Below are positions 18,373 through 27,925 of a stretch of 64,000 bases of DNA, piece by piece. A program made the position numbers and the translations under genes. Position 1 is the stretch's first letter, and each line of letters starts with the position of its first letter. The notes beneath the pieces are model-generated. The model was not told the origin of the DNA, ran no database searches, and saw only the letters and a list, made by a program, of their open reading frames with translations. Source of the DNA: JAWKWH01 sp963669285 (GTDB lineage: Bacteria; Pseudomonadota; Alphaproteobacteria; Rhizobiales; Rhizobiaceae); contig CAXXSI010000011.1 in assembly GCA_963669285.2 (NCBI GenBank), positions 186,001 through 250,000 of the forward strand. Direction: 5' to 3'.

Positions 18373-20970
18373 ATGGCAACCGAACGTTACAATCCGCGAA
18401 TCGCAGAACCCCGATGGCAAAAAGCTTGGGATGAAGCGAAGCTGTTCGAAGCAAGCAACGACGATCCACGCGACAAATACTATGTGCTGGAGATGTTCCC
18501 CTATCCGTCCGGGCGCATTCATATCGGTCATACGCGCAACTACACGATGGGCGATGTGGTGGCGCGGTACAAACGGGCCAGGGGATACAATGTCTTGCAT
18601 CCGATGGGATGGGATGCGTTCGGCATGCCGGCGGAAAACGCGGCAATGCAGAACAAGGTTCATCCGAAGGACTGGACCTACCAGAATATCGCGACCATGC
18701 GCGAGCAACTGAAACTGATGGGGCTGTCGATCGACTGGACGCGCGAGTTTGCTACCTGCGATGTCGATTACTACCACCGTCAACAAATGCTGTTCGTCGA
18801 TTTCCTCGGCAAGGGACTGGTTGGGCGCAAGACGTCAAAGGTGAACTGGGATCCGGTCGACCAGACCGTGCTGGCCAACGAGCAGGTGATCGATGGTTGC
18901 GGCTGGCGCTCCGGCGCGCCGGTGGAACAGCGTGAGCTTGCGCAGTGGTTTTTCAAGATCAGCGATTACAGCCAGGACCTGTTGGACGCGATTGACCATC
19001 TCGACGAATGGCCGGACAAGGTGCGGTTGATGCAGCGCAACTGGATCGGCCGGTCCGAAGGCCTGCAAATCCGTTGGCGGATCGAACAGGCAGGCGCGCC
19101 TGAAGGTGAGAGCGAACTCGAAGTCTACACGACCCGGCCGGACACGCTGTTCGGCGCATCGTTCATGGCAATAGCTGCCGATCACCCGCTGGCGAAGAAA
19201 GCTGCCGAAGGCAATCCGCAGCTGGCGGCTTTTTGTGATGAATGCAGGCGAATGGGCACGTCGGTCGCAGCATTGGAGACCGCGGAGAAGAAAGGCTTTG
19301 ATACGGGGATCAAGGTTGTTCATCCATTTGACGACAACTGGCTTCTGCCGGTCTACGTCGCCAATTTCGTGCTGATGGACTATGGAACGGGTGCGATCTT
19401 CGGCTGTCCGTCCGGCGATCAACGCGACCTGGATTTCGCCAACAAATACGGCCTGCCCGTTGTGGCTGTGGTGATGCCCGAGGACGGCGATGCCAAGACA
19501 TTCCAGATCACCGAAGAGGCCTATGTCGATGACGGCGTGATGATCAATTCGCGTTTTCTCGACGGCATGAAGCCCAAAAAGGCATTCGACGAGGTTGCCA
19601 GCCGGCTGGAAGAAGTCGATCTGGACGGCAGACCGCAAGCCGAGCGCAAGGTGCAATTCCGGTTGCGCGATTGGGGTATGTCAAGGCAGCGCTACTGGGG
19701 TTGTCCGATCCCGGTCATTCATTGCGCATCATGCGGTGCGGTGCCGGTGCCGAAGGCTGATCTGCCGGTGAAGCTGCCGGATGACATCGATTTCGAAAAG
19801 CCTGGCAATCCGCTCGACAGACACCCAAGCTGGGGTGACGCCAATTGCCCGAATTGCGGGGCCAAGGCGCAGCGCGAAACCGATACGATGGACACATTCG
19901 TCGATTCGTCATGGTATTTTGCCCGATTCACCGCCCCGTGGCAGGACGAACCGACAGATCGCGCCGCGGCAAATGACTGGTTGCCGGTCGATCAATATAT
20001 AGGCGGTATCGAGCATGCGATCCTGCATCTGCTGTATTCGCGCTTCTTTGCGCGCGCCATGCACAAGACCGGCCATCTCGACATTGATGAACCGTTCAAG
20101 GGCCTGTTCACCCAGGGCATGGTGGTGCATGAGACCTATCGCTCCAGCGATGGACGCTGGCTCGATCCGACGGAGGTTCGTATCGAAGGCCACGATGCAT
20201 CGCGCAAGGCATTCGATCGGGCGACCGGCGAAGAGGCGACCATCGGTTCGCTTGAAAAGATGTCGAAGTCGAAGCGCAACACGATTGGTCCAGAGGATAT
20301 CACGCAGTCTTACGGCGCGGACACCGCGCGCTGGTTCATGCTGTCGGATTCACCGCCGGAGCGCGATGTCGAATGGACCGACAAGGGTGCTGAAGGCGCT
20401 CACCGGTTTGTTCAACGCATCTGGCGCCTGGTGGCAGGCGGAGCAGAAATATGTCGTGATGCCGGATCGGCTTCAGGCGATTCGGCCTTGCGCCGTGCAG
20501 CGCACAAGACCCTGAAGGCGGTCGGCGAGGATTTCGAGCGGCTGGCCTTCAACAAGGCCATTGCCCGCGTGCACGAACTGGTCAACGACATTGTGCCGAT
20601 GATCGACAAGGCACAGTCGGATTCGGAACGCGCGTGCGCGTGCGAGGCGTTGCAGATACTTGTTCAGCTCATTGCACCGGTGATGCCGCATCTGGCCGAG
20701 GAATGCTGGGCAGAACTGGGTAATGATTCGATGGTCGCGCAGGCAAACTGGCCGAAATTCGATCCCAGTCTCGTTTCTGAAAACGAGGTTACGCTGCCGG
20801 TTCAGATCAATGGGAAGAAACGCGGTGAATTGACAATCGCTCGCGACGCAGATCAAGGTGCGGTCGAAGATGCGGTGCTGGAACTGGATTTTGTCCAGTC
20901 CGTACTTGCCGGTAACGCACCGCGAAAGATAATTGTGGTGCCGCAAAGGATCGTCAATGTCGTTGCGTGA
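18373..20970 (+). CDS. leuS: Leucyl-tRNA synthetase
   Basis: A class I aminoacyl-tRNA synthetase that charges tRNA-Leu. I chose the ATG at 18373 (MATERYNPR), the usual family start, over an upstream frame from 18301. The HIGH motif is at residues 50-53 (IHIGHTRNY) and KMSKS at 629-633. The CP1 editing domain lies between about 230 and 430 (TRPDTLFGASF), and zinc-type cysteines (CASCGAVPV, CPNCGAKAQ) are present. Length is 865. It overlaps lptE by 14 nt. Confidence 0.98.
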   Translation: MATERYNPRIAEPRWQKAWDEAKLFEASNDDPRDKYYVLEMFPYPSGRIHIGHTRNYTMGDVVARYKRARGYNVLHPMGWDAFGMPAENAAMQNKVHPKDWTYQNIATMREQLKLMGLSIDWTREFATCDVDYYHRQQMLFVDFLGKGLVGRKTSKVNWDPVDQTVLANEQVIDGCGWRSGAPVEQRELAQWFFKISDYSQDLLDAIDHLDEWPDKVRLMQRNWIGRSEGLQIRWRIEQAGAPEGESELEVYTTRPDTLFGASFMAIAADHPLAKKAAEGNPQLAAFCDECRRMGTSVAALETAEKKGFDTGIKVVHPFDDNWLLPVYVANFVLMDYGTGAIFGCPSGDQRDLDFANKYGLPVVAVVMPEDGDAKTFQITEEAYVDDGVMINSRFLDGMKPKKAFDEVASRLEEVDLDGRPQAERKVQFRLRDWGMSRQRYWGCPIPVIHCASCGAVPVPKADLPVKLPDDIDFEKPGNPLDRHPSWGDANCPNCGAKAQRETDTMDTFVDSSWYFARFTAPWQDEPTDRAAANDWLPVDQYIGGIEHAILHLLYSRFFARAMHKTGHLDIDEPFKGLFTQGMVVHETYRSSDGRWLDPTEVRIEGHDASRKAFDRATGEEATIGSLEKMSKSKRNTIGPEDITQSYGADTARWFMLSDSPPERDVEWTDKGAEGAHRFVQRIWRLVAGGAEICRDAGSASGDSALRRAAHKTLKAVGEDFERLAFNKAIARVHELVNDIVPMIDKAQSDSERACACEALQILVQLIAPVMPHLAEECWAELGNDSMVAQANWPKFDPSLVSENEVTLPVQINGKKRGELTIARDADQGAVEDAVLELDFVQSVLAGNAPRKIIVVPQRIVNVVA

Positions 20971-21517
20971 CAATAATTCGATCAGACACGGCGTGAATGC
21001 GCTTGTAGCTGCAATCGCCATGGTTGGGCTGCTATCGGCAAGCGCTTGTACCGTACGACCGCTCTATGGCGATGCTGGAATTGCCGAAGGCCAGGGTACA
21101 TCGGCGGCGCTCGCCCTGATCGAAGTCAAGCCGGTCAAGACGCGGCAGGCACTGGAAGTACGAAATCACCTGATTTTCTTGCTGTCCGGCGGATCCGGAC
21201 AGCCGGCCGATCCGGGATTACTACTTAACCTGGCGGTGACCAGTAGCACGATCAGTGCTGCCACTGTTCAGATCGCAACCGACAATGAGCCTTCGGCCGG
21301 GACGGTTACGATGACCGCAGATTATACCCTGACAGAGGTGGCGACTGGCGATGTGGTTGCCACAGGAAAGCGCAGCACCTCCGCATCATTCGATCGTCCA
21401 AGGCAGGAATTTGCCACAATGCGCGCCGAACGCGATGCCGAAAACCGCGCTGCTCGCGAGTTGGCCGAAATATTGCGCCTTGCGGTAGCTCAGGATCTGG
21501 AACGCAAGCGGCAGTGA
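20957..21517 (+). CDS. lptE: LPS-assembly lipoprotein LptE
   Basis: LptE plugs the LptD barrel that inserts lipopolysaccharide into the outer membrane. I chose the start MSLRDNNSIRHG because it leaves a lipoprotein signal ending at the lipobox SASAC (C31). The body shows the family pattern VRPLYGD at the mature N-terminus and ends in a helical, arginine-rich tail. The coding start lies inside the end of leuS, the usual leuS-lptE order. The expected next gene, holA, is not here. Confidence 0.9.
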   Translation: MSLRDNNSIRHGVNALVAAIAMVGLLSASACTVRPLYGDAGIAEGQGTSAALALIEVKPVKTRQALEVRNHLIFLLSGGSGQPADPGLLLNLAVTSSTISAATVQIATDNEPSAGTVTMTADYTLTEVATGDVVATGKRSTSASFDRPRQEFATMRAERDAENRAARELAEILRLAVAQDLERKRQ

Positions 21518-21532
21518 TGCGCGCCTTGGCGT

Positions 21533-24301
21533 TCAGGACGCCAGCGCCTTGCCTTTCTTGTGCAACCATCGATCTATGACGTCGCCCAGCTTTTCCGGTG
21601 ACACGGGCTTTGTAACGTAGTCGTCCATACCGGCATTTATGCAACGCTCGCGATCGCCCTTGAGCGCGTGCGCGGTAACACCGATAATCGGCGTATGCCT
21701 GTCCGGGCTATCGCTTTCGACTTCGCGGATCGTTCGTGTGGCTTCAAGCCCGTTCATCTCCGGCATGGATACGTCCATCAGAATTATGCCGGGCTTCCGC
21801 TTGGTGTGGAGGTCGACAGCTCGCTTGCCATTGCCGACGATCAGGTAGTTCAATCCGGTCCCATCGAGTATCTCAGTGAAAACCATCTGATTGACTTCAT
21901 TGTCCTCGGCCACCAGCACGTCCAGTCTTTCATCGAACGGCGGGCGATCTTTAGTAGTGCGGTCCGTTGATGCGGCCGTTTCCGGCGTATCGTCGCGCTC
22001 CTGCCGCATGCGGGCAGCCATGGCGGCAAGCCTTCCGGCTGTCATTGAAGGTTCGTCCTCAGCGCCAGCCGGAGCGTCTTCGGCAGCAAGTCTGTTACTG
22101 GTCTCTGGTTCGGACTCGCTGTCGATGAATGCTTCAGGCGCGGCCTCCGGTGTGATGTGGGCGGTATCGTCGATCAAGGACTCTTCCGGTTCATCGGCAA
22201 ATGCCGCAACCGGTTCATCGCCCTGGTTGATAGGTCCGGCGGGAGTCTCAACATCGTCGGAGTGAGAAGCATGTCTGCCTTGCCGGTCCGTCTGCAGCAC
22301 GCCGATCAGCGTATCGAATAGTGCGGACGCGCGGGCGGGTTTCGTCAGGCAAGCAGATATTCGGGTGTCGGAAATGAAGCGGTTGAAGTCTGCCTGATCG
22401 ACCGAAGTCAGGAGGATGATCGGGATCGCTTCCGTTTCAGTATCATCACGGATCGCCCTGGCGACCTGCTCACCGTTCATCTCCGGCATTTGGTAGTCGA
22501 GAATTACGCAATCGATCGGAGAACCGTCAGCCAATCCGTCGGCCAGTTTCTGCAGACCTTCTGCGCCGCTCGCTGCTGCCGAACAGTCGAAATTCCAACT
22601 GGCAAGTTGTTCGATGAGGATTTCGCGATTGACGGCATTGTCGTCGACGATCAGAATTCGCGCATCTGACACGTCGACCGGCAGCGCTTTTTCGGTGGAG
22701 CGGGCTTTGTGGACCGGCAGTTGAACATCAAACCAGAAGGTCGTGCCTTCACCGACACTGCTTTTGAGTTGTAGCTCGCCACCCATCAGCCGCACCAGGC
22801 GGGTGGCAATCGCCAATCCCAATCCGGTTCCTTCATGACGCCGGGTGGACGATGAATCCACTTGAGCAAATTTCTCGAACACCGCCCGCAGCTTGTCTTC
22901 AGGAATGCCGACACCGGTATCTTCGACGCTGAACGTCAGTTCGACATTTTTCCCGCCACCGGCGGTTTCGGTCATGTCTCTACCAGACACGTTGATGAGT
23001 ACGTGCCCTTGTTCGGTAAACTTCACCGCGTTGCCCAGCATGTTGGTGAGGATCTGGCGCAGGCGCCCGATATCGCCAACGACATGGGTTGGCAGTCCGG
23101 GATCGATACGGACGATCAACTCCAGATCTTTCTCTGCCACGTGGGCCGATACCAGGGCGGCAACATCCTCGACTGCTTCGGACAAGCGGAACGGTGCCGG
23201 ATCCAGTTCCAGTTGCCCGGCATCGATTTTTGAGAAGTCGAGGATATCGTTGATGATTGTCAGCAGGGCATTGCCTGATTTGACGATCACTTCGGTAAAC
23301 GTCTGCTGTCTTGTGTCCAGATCGGTTTTGGCGAGCAGTTCGGCCATGCCGAGAACGCCGTTCATGGGCGTGCGAATTTCATGGCTCATGTTGGCCAGGA
23401 ATTCGGATTTTGCCCGGTCGGAGGACTCTGCGCGTTCGAGTGCCGCTTCGAATTTCTCGTTGGTGTCCGACAATTGCTGGTGCGATTCCGCGATTCGTCG
23501 CGCCATCGGCAACAGAACCATAATGGCGATGATCAAGGAAAAGACCGCCATCGCAGTGGCAGACGTGCCGAGCATCTTTTGCAGGTCAAAGTAACTGACA
23601 ATCATATCGGCGTGCAGGCGGTCCAGGGTGAGGCTCAGCCCTGGTTTTATGCGCTCATCGGCAAGATTATTCAGTTGCAGGAAGGTTCGCTTTGCAGTCG
23701 AACCGGTCAAATCGCGATACAGATCAAGCCGATTGCTGAGCGAAATAACCTCGCCGATATCGCGCTTGAGGTTGATCTGTTCGTTTCCCGCCCACATCGG
23801 ACGGATTGCATCGGGCATCCGGCGGCCCTCGATATGCCGGACGATCGATGAAAGAGCCGCGTCGGGCTTGTATAGTGCATCGCCGGTTTCCTCAGCGGTC
23901 AGCCGCTCGCTTTCGCCGACGGTGATGTCGCCATCGGCCGACCATTGCAACGCATGAAACAGATGGGTCAGGCGGCGAATTCGGTCACTGAAATCGCCTT
24001 TGGCGGCTTCAAGCTCGACCAGCCTGTTGGCGGCCAGGTTTTCCTGTTTGCTGCCATGTCCAGCGGCGTTCATCGACAGGGAGTAAATCTGCGCAGAGTT
24101 TTCCAGTTTTGCAGAACTGTTCAGCAGATCGGAGGAGAGTTCGGCCATCGTCCCCAAAGCGGCGCCGAACCTGACCTTGGCCTTTTCCTGTTCCAGCATG
24201 TAGAGCATGAAAGCGGTGCCGGCGGTCAGCGCGACAAAAAAGGCTATCAATACAATAATCAGCCGGGCGCGAAGATATCCGCGCGTGATTTCAAGCGACA
24301 T
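21533..24301 (-). CDS. Hybrid sensor histidine kinase with two receiver domains
   Basis: A 922-residue membrane kinase. Layout: transmembrane helix about 13-35, periplasmic sensor about 36-247 with no known domain visible, second transmembrane helix about 248-268, coiled-coil, then HisKA with the phospho-histidine H308 (NMSHEIRTPMNG). The HATPase follows, with N-box GNAVKFTEQGH, DTGVGIPEDK and GTGLGLA. Receiver 1 starts at about 548 with D602 (LDYQMPEMNG), and receiver 2 at about 794 with D843 (LMDVSMPEMNG). The linker between receivers (about 675-785) is acidic and low in complexity. No partner regulator or HPt gene is adjacent. A CtrA-type site lies 49 nt upstream of the start, so it may be cell-cycle regulated. 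Confidence 0.93.
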   Translation of the reverse strand: MSLEITRGYLRARLIIVLIAFFVALTAGTAFMLYMLEQEKAKVRFGAALGTMAELSSDLLNSSAKLENSAQIYSLSMNAAGHGSKQENLAANRLVELEAAKGDFSDRIRRLTHLFHALQWSADGDITVGESERLTAEETGDALYKPDAALSSIVRHIEGRRMPDAIRPMWAGNEQINLKRDIGEVISLSNRLDLYRDLTGSTAKRTFLQLNNLADERIKPGLSLTLDRLHADMIVSYFDLQKMLGTSATAMAVFSLIIAIMVLLPMARRIAESHQQLSDTNEKFEAALERAESSDRAKSEFLANMSHEIRTPMNGVLGMAELLAKTDLDTRQQTFTEVIVKSGNALLTIINDILDFSKIDAGQLELDPAPFRLSEAVEDVAALVSAHVAEKDLELIVRIDPGLPTHVVGDIGRLRQILTNMLGNAVKFTEQGHVLINVSGRDMTETAGGGKNVELTFSVEDTGVGIPEDKLRAVFEKFAQVDSSSTRRHEGTGLGLAIATRLVRLMGGELQLKSSVGEGTTFWFDVQLPVHKARSTEKALPVDVSDARILIVDDNAVNREILIEQLASWNFDCSAAASGAEGLQKLADGLADGSPIDCVILDYQMPEMNGEQVARAIRDDTETEAIPIILLTSVDQADFNRFISDTRISACLTKPARASALFDTLIGVLQTDRQGRHASHSDDVETPAGPINQGDEPVAAFADEPEESLIDDTAHITPEAAPEAFIDSESEPETSNRLAAEDAPAGAEDEPSMTAGRLAAMAARMRQERDDTPETAASTDRTTKDRPPFDERLDVLVAEDNEVNQMVFTEILDGTGLNYLIVGNGKRAVDLHTKRKPGIILMDVSMPEMNGLEATRTIREVESDSPDRHTPIIGVTAHALKGDRERCINAGMDDYVTKPVSPEKLGDVIDRWLHKKGKALAS

Positions 24302-24348
24302 GGCCCCGTCCGCACAAATACACGATTGCTTAAAATTGCGCGAATAGC

Positions 24349-24366
24349 GTTAATGTGCATTTAACG
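24349..24366 (-). promoter_or_regulatory. CtrA-type full binding site upstream of the hybrid kinase
   Basis: Positions 24350-24365 read TTAA-TGTGCAT-TTAAC, a perfect match to the alphaproteobacterial CtrA consensus TTAA-N7-TTAAC. With the flanking bases it is palindromic (CGTTAA...TTAACG), so both strands match. It lies 49-64 nt upstream of the kinase start codon, a usual position for CtrA promoter control. Occupancy is inference. Confidence 0.6.
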
Positions 24367-24419
24367 GAGCACGGCGGAAACGCCCGGTTGTGCAGGTTGG
24401 CGCGGACGGAAGCCTGAAA

Positions 24420-25073
24420 TCAGACGATCTTTTGTCCCGTTTTGGCCCAATCAGCCAAAAACGCATCCAATCCCTTGTCAGTTAGCGGGTGTTTTGAAAG
24501 CGCATGGAGAGTGCCTGGCGGAATGGTTGCGACATCGGCGCCGATCATGGCAGCTTCCTTGACATGGTTCACCGTCCGGATCGAGGCGGCAAGGATCTCG
24601 GTGGCAAATCCGTAATTGTCATAGATTGTGCGAATTTCTCCGATCAGTTCCATGCCGTTGAGGCCGGTATCGTCAAGCCGGCCGATAAAGGGCGAAATGA
24701 ATGTCGCACCCGCCTTTGCAGCCAGCAACGCCTGGTTCGCCGAAAAACACAATGTAACATTTGTCTTGAGGCCATCAGATGTCAGCTTCTTGCACGCCTT
24801 GAGGCCATCCATGGTCAAGGGCAGCTTGATGCAGATGTTGTCGGCGATTTTGGCCAGAACAGCCGCCTCGCTGACCATACCGGCATACTCAGTAGCGGTT
24901 ACTTCGGCAGAAACCGGACCCGCTACGATACCGCAGATTTCCTTTGTCACTTCGATGATGTCACGGCCCGACTTCATGATCAGGGACGGATTGGTTGTGA
25001 CACCGTCAACGAGACCGGTATCGTTCAACTCGCGAATGGCGTCGACATCTGCTGTGTCGAGAAAGAATTTCAT
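24420..25073 (-). CDS. fsa: Small transaldolase / fructose-6-phosphate aldolase family
   Basis: A 217-residue class I aldolase of the TalC/FSA family. The Schiff-base lysine is K83 (NICIKLPLTMDG). Other family marks are MKFFLDTADVDAI, VTTNPSLI, TLCFSANQALLAAKAGA and SPFIGRLDD. The start at 25073 (MKFFLDT) has a GAGGAAC site upstream; a 12-codon extension is possible but unlikely. Members either act as transaldolase in the pentose phosphate pathway or cleave fructose 6-phosphate, and sequence reading cannot decide between these. It is divergent from priA. Confidence 0.9.
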   Translation of the reverse strand: MKFFLDTADVDAIRELNDTGLVDGVTTNPSLIMKSGRDIIEVTKEICGIVAGPVSAEVTATEYAGMVSEAAVLAKIADNICIKLPLTMDGLKACKKLTSDGLKTNVTLCFSANQALLAAKAGATFISPFIGRLDDTGLNGMELIGEIRTIYDNYGFATEILAASIRTVNHVKEAAMIGADVATIPPGTLHALSKHPLTDKGLDAFLADWAKTGQKIV

Positions 25074-25151
25074 GTTTGTTCCTCTGGCAATGATCTGTAG
25101 TGGGGCCAACCGGCTTCCACTTAATTGAAGATCGGGGCAAGGTCACGCCCG

Positions 25152-27347
25152 ATGTGTAAAGATTCGCCCGAGATTGACAATACGCGGAAAACTGCTCCGG
25201 TCCTGGTGCCGACGCCAGCGCCCGGCCCCTATACCTATGGTGTACCCGAAGGCATGGCGGTTCGGCCGGGGGCAATCGTGCAGGTGCCGCTGGGCCCACG
25301 CCTGGTATCGGGCGTTGTCTGGGATCGTGGTGCCAGCGACGTCGATCCGGCGAAGTTGAGACCGATCGAGCAGAAATTCGACTGCCCACCGCTTGCCGCT
25401 GATATCCGTCGATTCATCGACTGGATCTCCTATTACACGATTTCGGCGCCCGGAATGGTCGCCCGAATGGTGCTGAGAGTACCCGCCGCCTTTGAGCCGG
25501 AAAAGCCGCTGGAAGGCATCGTTTTGACTGATGCACGGCCACAACGCATGACCGATGCCAGACAGCGGGTCGTGGAGGCCGCGTCTGACGGACTGGCCTG
25601 GACGCGCTCCGGTTTGGCGCATGGGGCTGGCGTCTCGCTGAGTGTGGTCGACGGATTGCGCGATCATGGCGTTTTCGAAACCGTGACAATTCCACCTCGG
25701 CCTGCGGTGCCGCCGCCTGACCCCGGATTGCCGGGAGCAGAACTTTCGGCCGATCAAGAAACGGCGGCGGATGCGCTCGTCGATGCCGTGGAAGCGGAAA
25801 CCTTCGCCGTCACCTTGCTTGACGGAGTGACGGGATCGGGCAAGACGGAAGTCTATTTCGAGGCGGTGGCAGCGGCCCTGAAGCGAAAAAGGCAGGTGCT
25901 TATCCTGTTGCCGGAGATCGCGTTGACGCAATCATTCCTGGATCGGTTCGAGAGCAGGTTCGGCGCCAAACCGGCCGAATGGCATTCCGAACTTGCGCCG
26001 CGCATGCGCGAAAAGGTCTGGCGGCAGGTGGCAGAAGGGGCAATCAGGGTGGTTGCAGGCGCGCGATCGGCGTTATTTCTGCCGTTTCGCGACCTTGGCT
26101 TGATTGTTGTCGATGAGGAGCACGAAGCAGCCTACAAGCAGGAAGACCGGGTGTTTTACAATGCCCGCGACATGGCCGTGGTACGGGCACATATTGGCGA
26201 ATTTCCGGCGGTGCTTGCCTCGGCGACACCGTCGGTTGAAACCCGGGTAAACGCAGATCAGGGACGGTATCACCGCATTGCCTTGCCTGCCCGTTTTGCC
26301 GAGGCGGCCCTGCCTTCGCTTGTGGCGGTCGATATGCGCCGACACCCGCCGGAACGCGGCAGCTTCGTTTCTCCGCTGCTTCTGACCGGAGTAAGGGAGA
26401 CATTGGAGCGGGGCGAACAGTCGCTGTTGTTTCTCAACAGGCGCGGTTATGCGCCTTTGACATTGTGCCGTGTGTGCGGACACCGGTTTCAATGTCCCAA
26501 CTGCTCAAGCTGGCTGGTGGAACACCGGTTTCGGGCGCAGATCATGTGCCATCACTGCGGCTATTTCGAAACGCGTCCCGAGGCCTGTCCGGAATGCGGC
26601 ACACTCGATCATCTTGTCGCCTGCGGACCGGGCGTTGAACGAATTGCCGAAGAGATTGTCGAGCGGTTTCCCGACGCTCGAACCATCATCCTGTCATCGG
26701 ACATTGCCGGCGGGGTCAAGCGGTTGCGGTTGGAGCTCGAGGCGATTTCGCGCGGTGAGGCCGATATCATCATCGGCACGCAGCTGGTGGCAAAAGGACA
26801 CAATTTCCCAAATCTCACCCTCGTGGGCGTTCTGGATGCGGATATCGGGCTGTCTTCCGGAGATCCGAGGGCGGCCGAGCGGACATTCCAGTTGCTTTCG
26901 CAGGTCACTGGGCGGGCGGGTCGAACCGGCAAGGCAAGCCAGGGCATGTTGCAGACCTATCAGCCGGACCATCCGGTGATCAGGGCGATCATTTCGGGTG
27001 ACCATGAGGAGTTTTACAGGCGGGAGATTTCCGAGCGCGAACGGGCGCAACTGCCGCCGTTCGGACGCCTTGCCGGGATCATTGTCACTGCAGCCACCAG
27101 AGCAGAGGCGGAAAGTCACGCGCGGGCATTGCGCAAGGCCGCCGCCGATACTCAGGATATCAGTATCCTCGGGCCGGCCGAAGCTCCCATGGCCATGATC
27201 CGCGGGCGTCATCGGTTCCGGCTGTTGATACACGGTAGCCGGCGGGCAGATATGCAGGCCTACATCGCATCGATGATGGGCAATGCTCCCAGAACGCGAG
27301 GCAGCGTGCGCGTGCAAATCGATATCGATCCGCAGAGTTTTCTGTGA
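25152..27347 (+). CDS. priA: Primosomal protein N' (replication restart helicase)
   Basis: PriA recognises stalled forks and reloads the replisome. With the start at 25152 (MCKDSPEIDN) the protein is 731 residues. Visible are the N-terminal DNA-binding region (VPEGMAVRPGAIVQVPLG), Walker A GVTGSGKTEVY, the DEEH box (VVDEEHEAAYK), and the zinc-binding cysteines CRVCGHRFQCPNC, CHHCGYF and CPECGTLDH. The C-terminal helicase motif region includes QVTGRAGRTGKAS. The placement of priA shortly before atpH is a common Hyphomicrobiales arrangement. Confidence 0.97.
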   Translation: MCKDSPEIDNTRKTAPVLVPTPAPGPYTYGVPEGMAVRPGAIVQVPLGPRLVSGVVWDRGASDVDPAKLRPIEQKFDCPPLAADIRRFIDWISYYTISAPGMVARMVLRVPAAFEPEKPLEGIVLTDARPQRMTDARQRVVEAASDGLAWTRSGLAHGAGVSLSVVDGLRDHGVFETVTIPPRPAVPPPDPGLPGAELSADQETAADALVDAVEAETFAVTLLDGVTGSGKTEVYFEAVAAALKRKRQVLILLPEIALTQSFLDRFESRFGAKPAEWHSELAPRMREKVWRQVAEGAIRVVAGARSALFLPFRDLGLIVVDEEHEAAYKQEDRVFYNARDMAVVRAHIGEFPAVLASATPSVETRVNADQGRYHRIALPARFAEAALPSLVAVDMRRHPPERGSFVSPLLLTGVRETLERGEQSLLFLNRRGYAPLTLCRVCGHRFQCPNCSSWLVEHRFRAQIMCHHCGYFETRPEACPECGTLDHLVACGPGVERIAEEIVERFPDARTIILSSDIAGGVKRLRLELEAISRGEADIIIGTQLVAKGHNFPNLTLVGVLDADIGLSSGDPRAAERTFQLLSQVTGRAGRTGKASQGMLQTYQPDHPVIRAIISGDHEEFYRREISERERAQLPPFGRLAGIIVTAATRAEAESHARALRKAAADTQDISILGPAEAPMAMIRGRHRFRLLIHGSRRADMQAYIASMMGNAPRTRGSVRVQIDIDPQSFL

Positions 27348-27419
27348 GGTCGCCTTCCGAACGACCTATCAGTCAGCATGCTCTTTACAATCGCAAATGA
27401 CCATGGCTGCATAGGCGCC

Positions 27420-27908
27420 ATGAGACGACGATGTATTCTTTCTTTGGGACTTGTCGGGTTTGCGTTTCCGGCATTGGCCGAACCGCCCCGAATAAGCGAT
27501 CTAATTTGGCATCCCGACGATACACATTGTCGGTTTGTGCGATCCGAAACAGCGGAACCAAACCCGGCCAAGCCTGAAAGCTGGTACTATCTGTTCGTTA
27601 CCGAACTCGTATCCGATGACATTACGTCGACCGAACGCGGATATATGCGGCTCGATGGTCGATTGCGCGAGCTTGAGTTTGTCTCCCGTCACGAGACCGA
27701 TTCCGGTGAGGTGCGGCGATACAAGACGTTCGGACGGCCGCCGCTGACTGTCAAAGTTGACCTGCGGACAGGCGAATCCAAGAAAAGCAAGCTTGGCCAA
27801 ACAGTGTACTTCAAATACACGGGTGCGGTGACCGTCAAAAACGGCTTTTCACAAAGCCTTGTCCCCTTCGAGGGAAGCTGCGGTGTGGAACCGGACAAGC
27901 TGAACTAG
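27420..27908 (+). CDS. Exported protein of unknown function
   Basis: I chose the ATG at 27420, which gives a 162-residue protein with a Sec signal (MRRRCILSLGLVGFAFPALA, predicted cut after ALA). The mature part has two cysteines (DDTHCRFV near the start and GSCGVE near the end) that could form a disulphide, and it is rich in beta-type segments. I do not recognise the family. It lies downstream of priA and 17 nt before a small membrane-protein gene, so the pair may be co-transcribed. Confidence 0.75.
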   Translation: MRRRCILSLGLVGFAFPALAEPPRISDLIWHPDDTHCRFVRSETAEPNPAKPESWYYLFVTELVSDDITSTERGYMRLDGRLRELEFVSRHETDSGEVRRYKTFGRPPLTVKVDLRTGESKKSKLGQTVYFKYTGAVTVKNGFSQSLVPFEGSCGVEPDKLN

Positions 27909-27925
27909 ATTTTTGGGAGAATACC

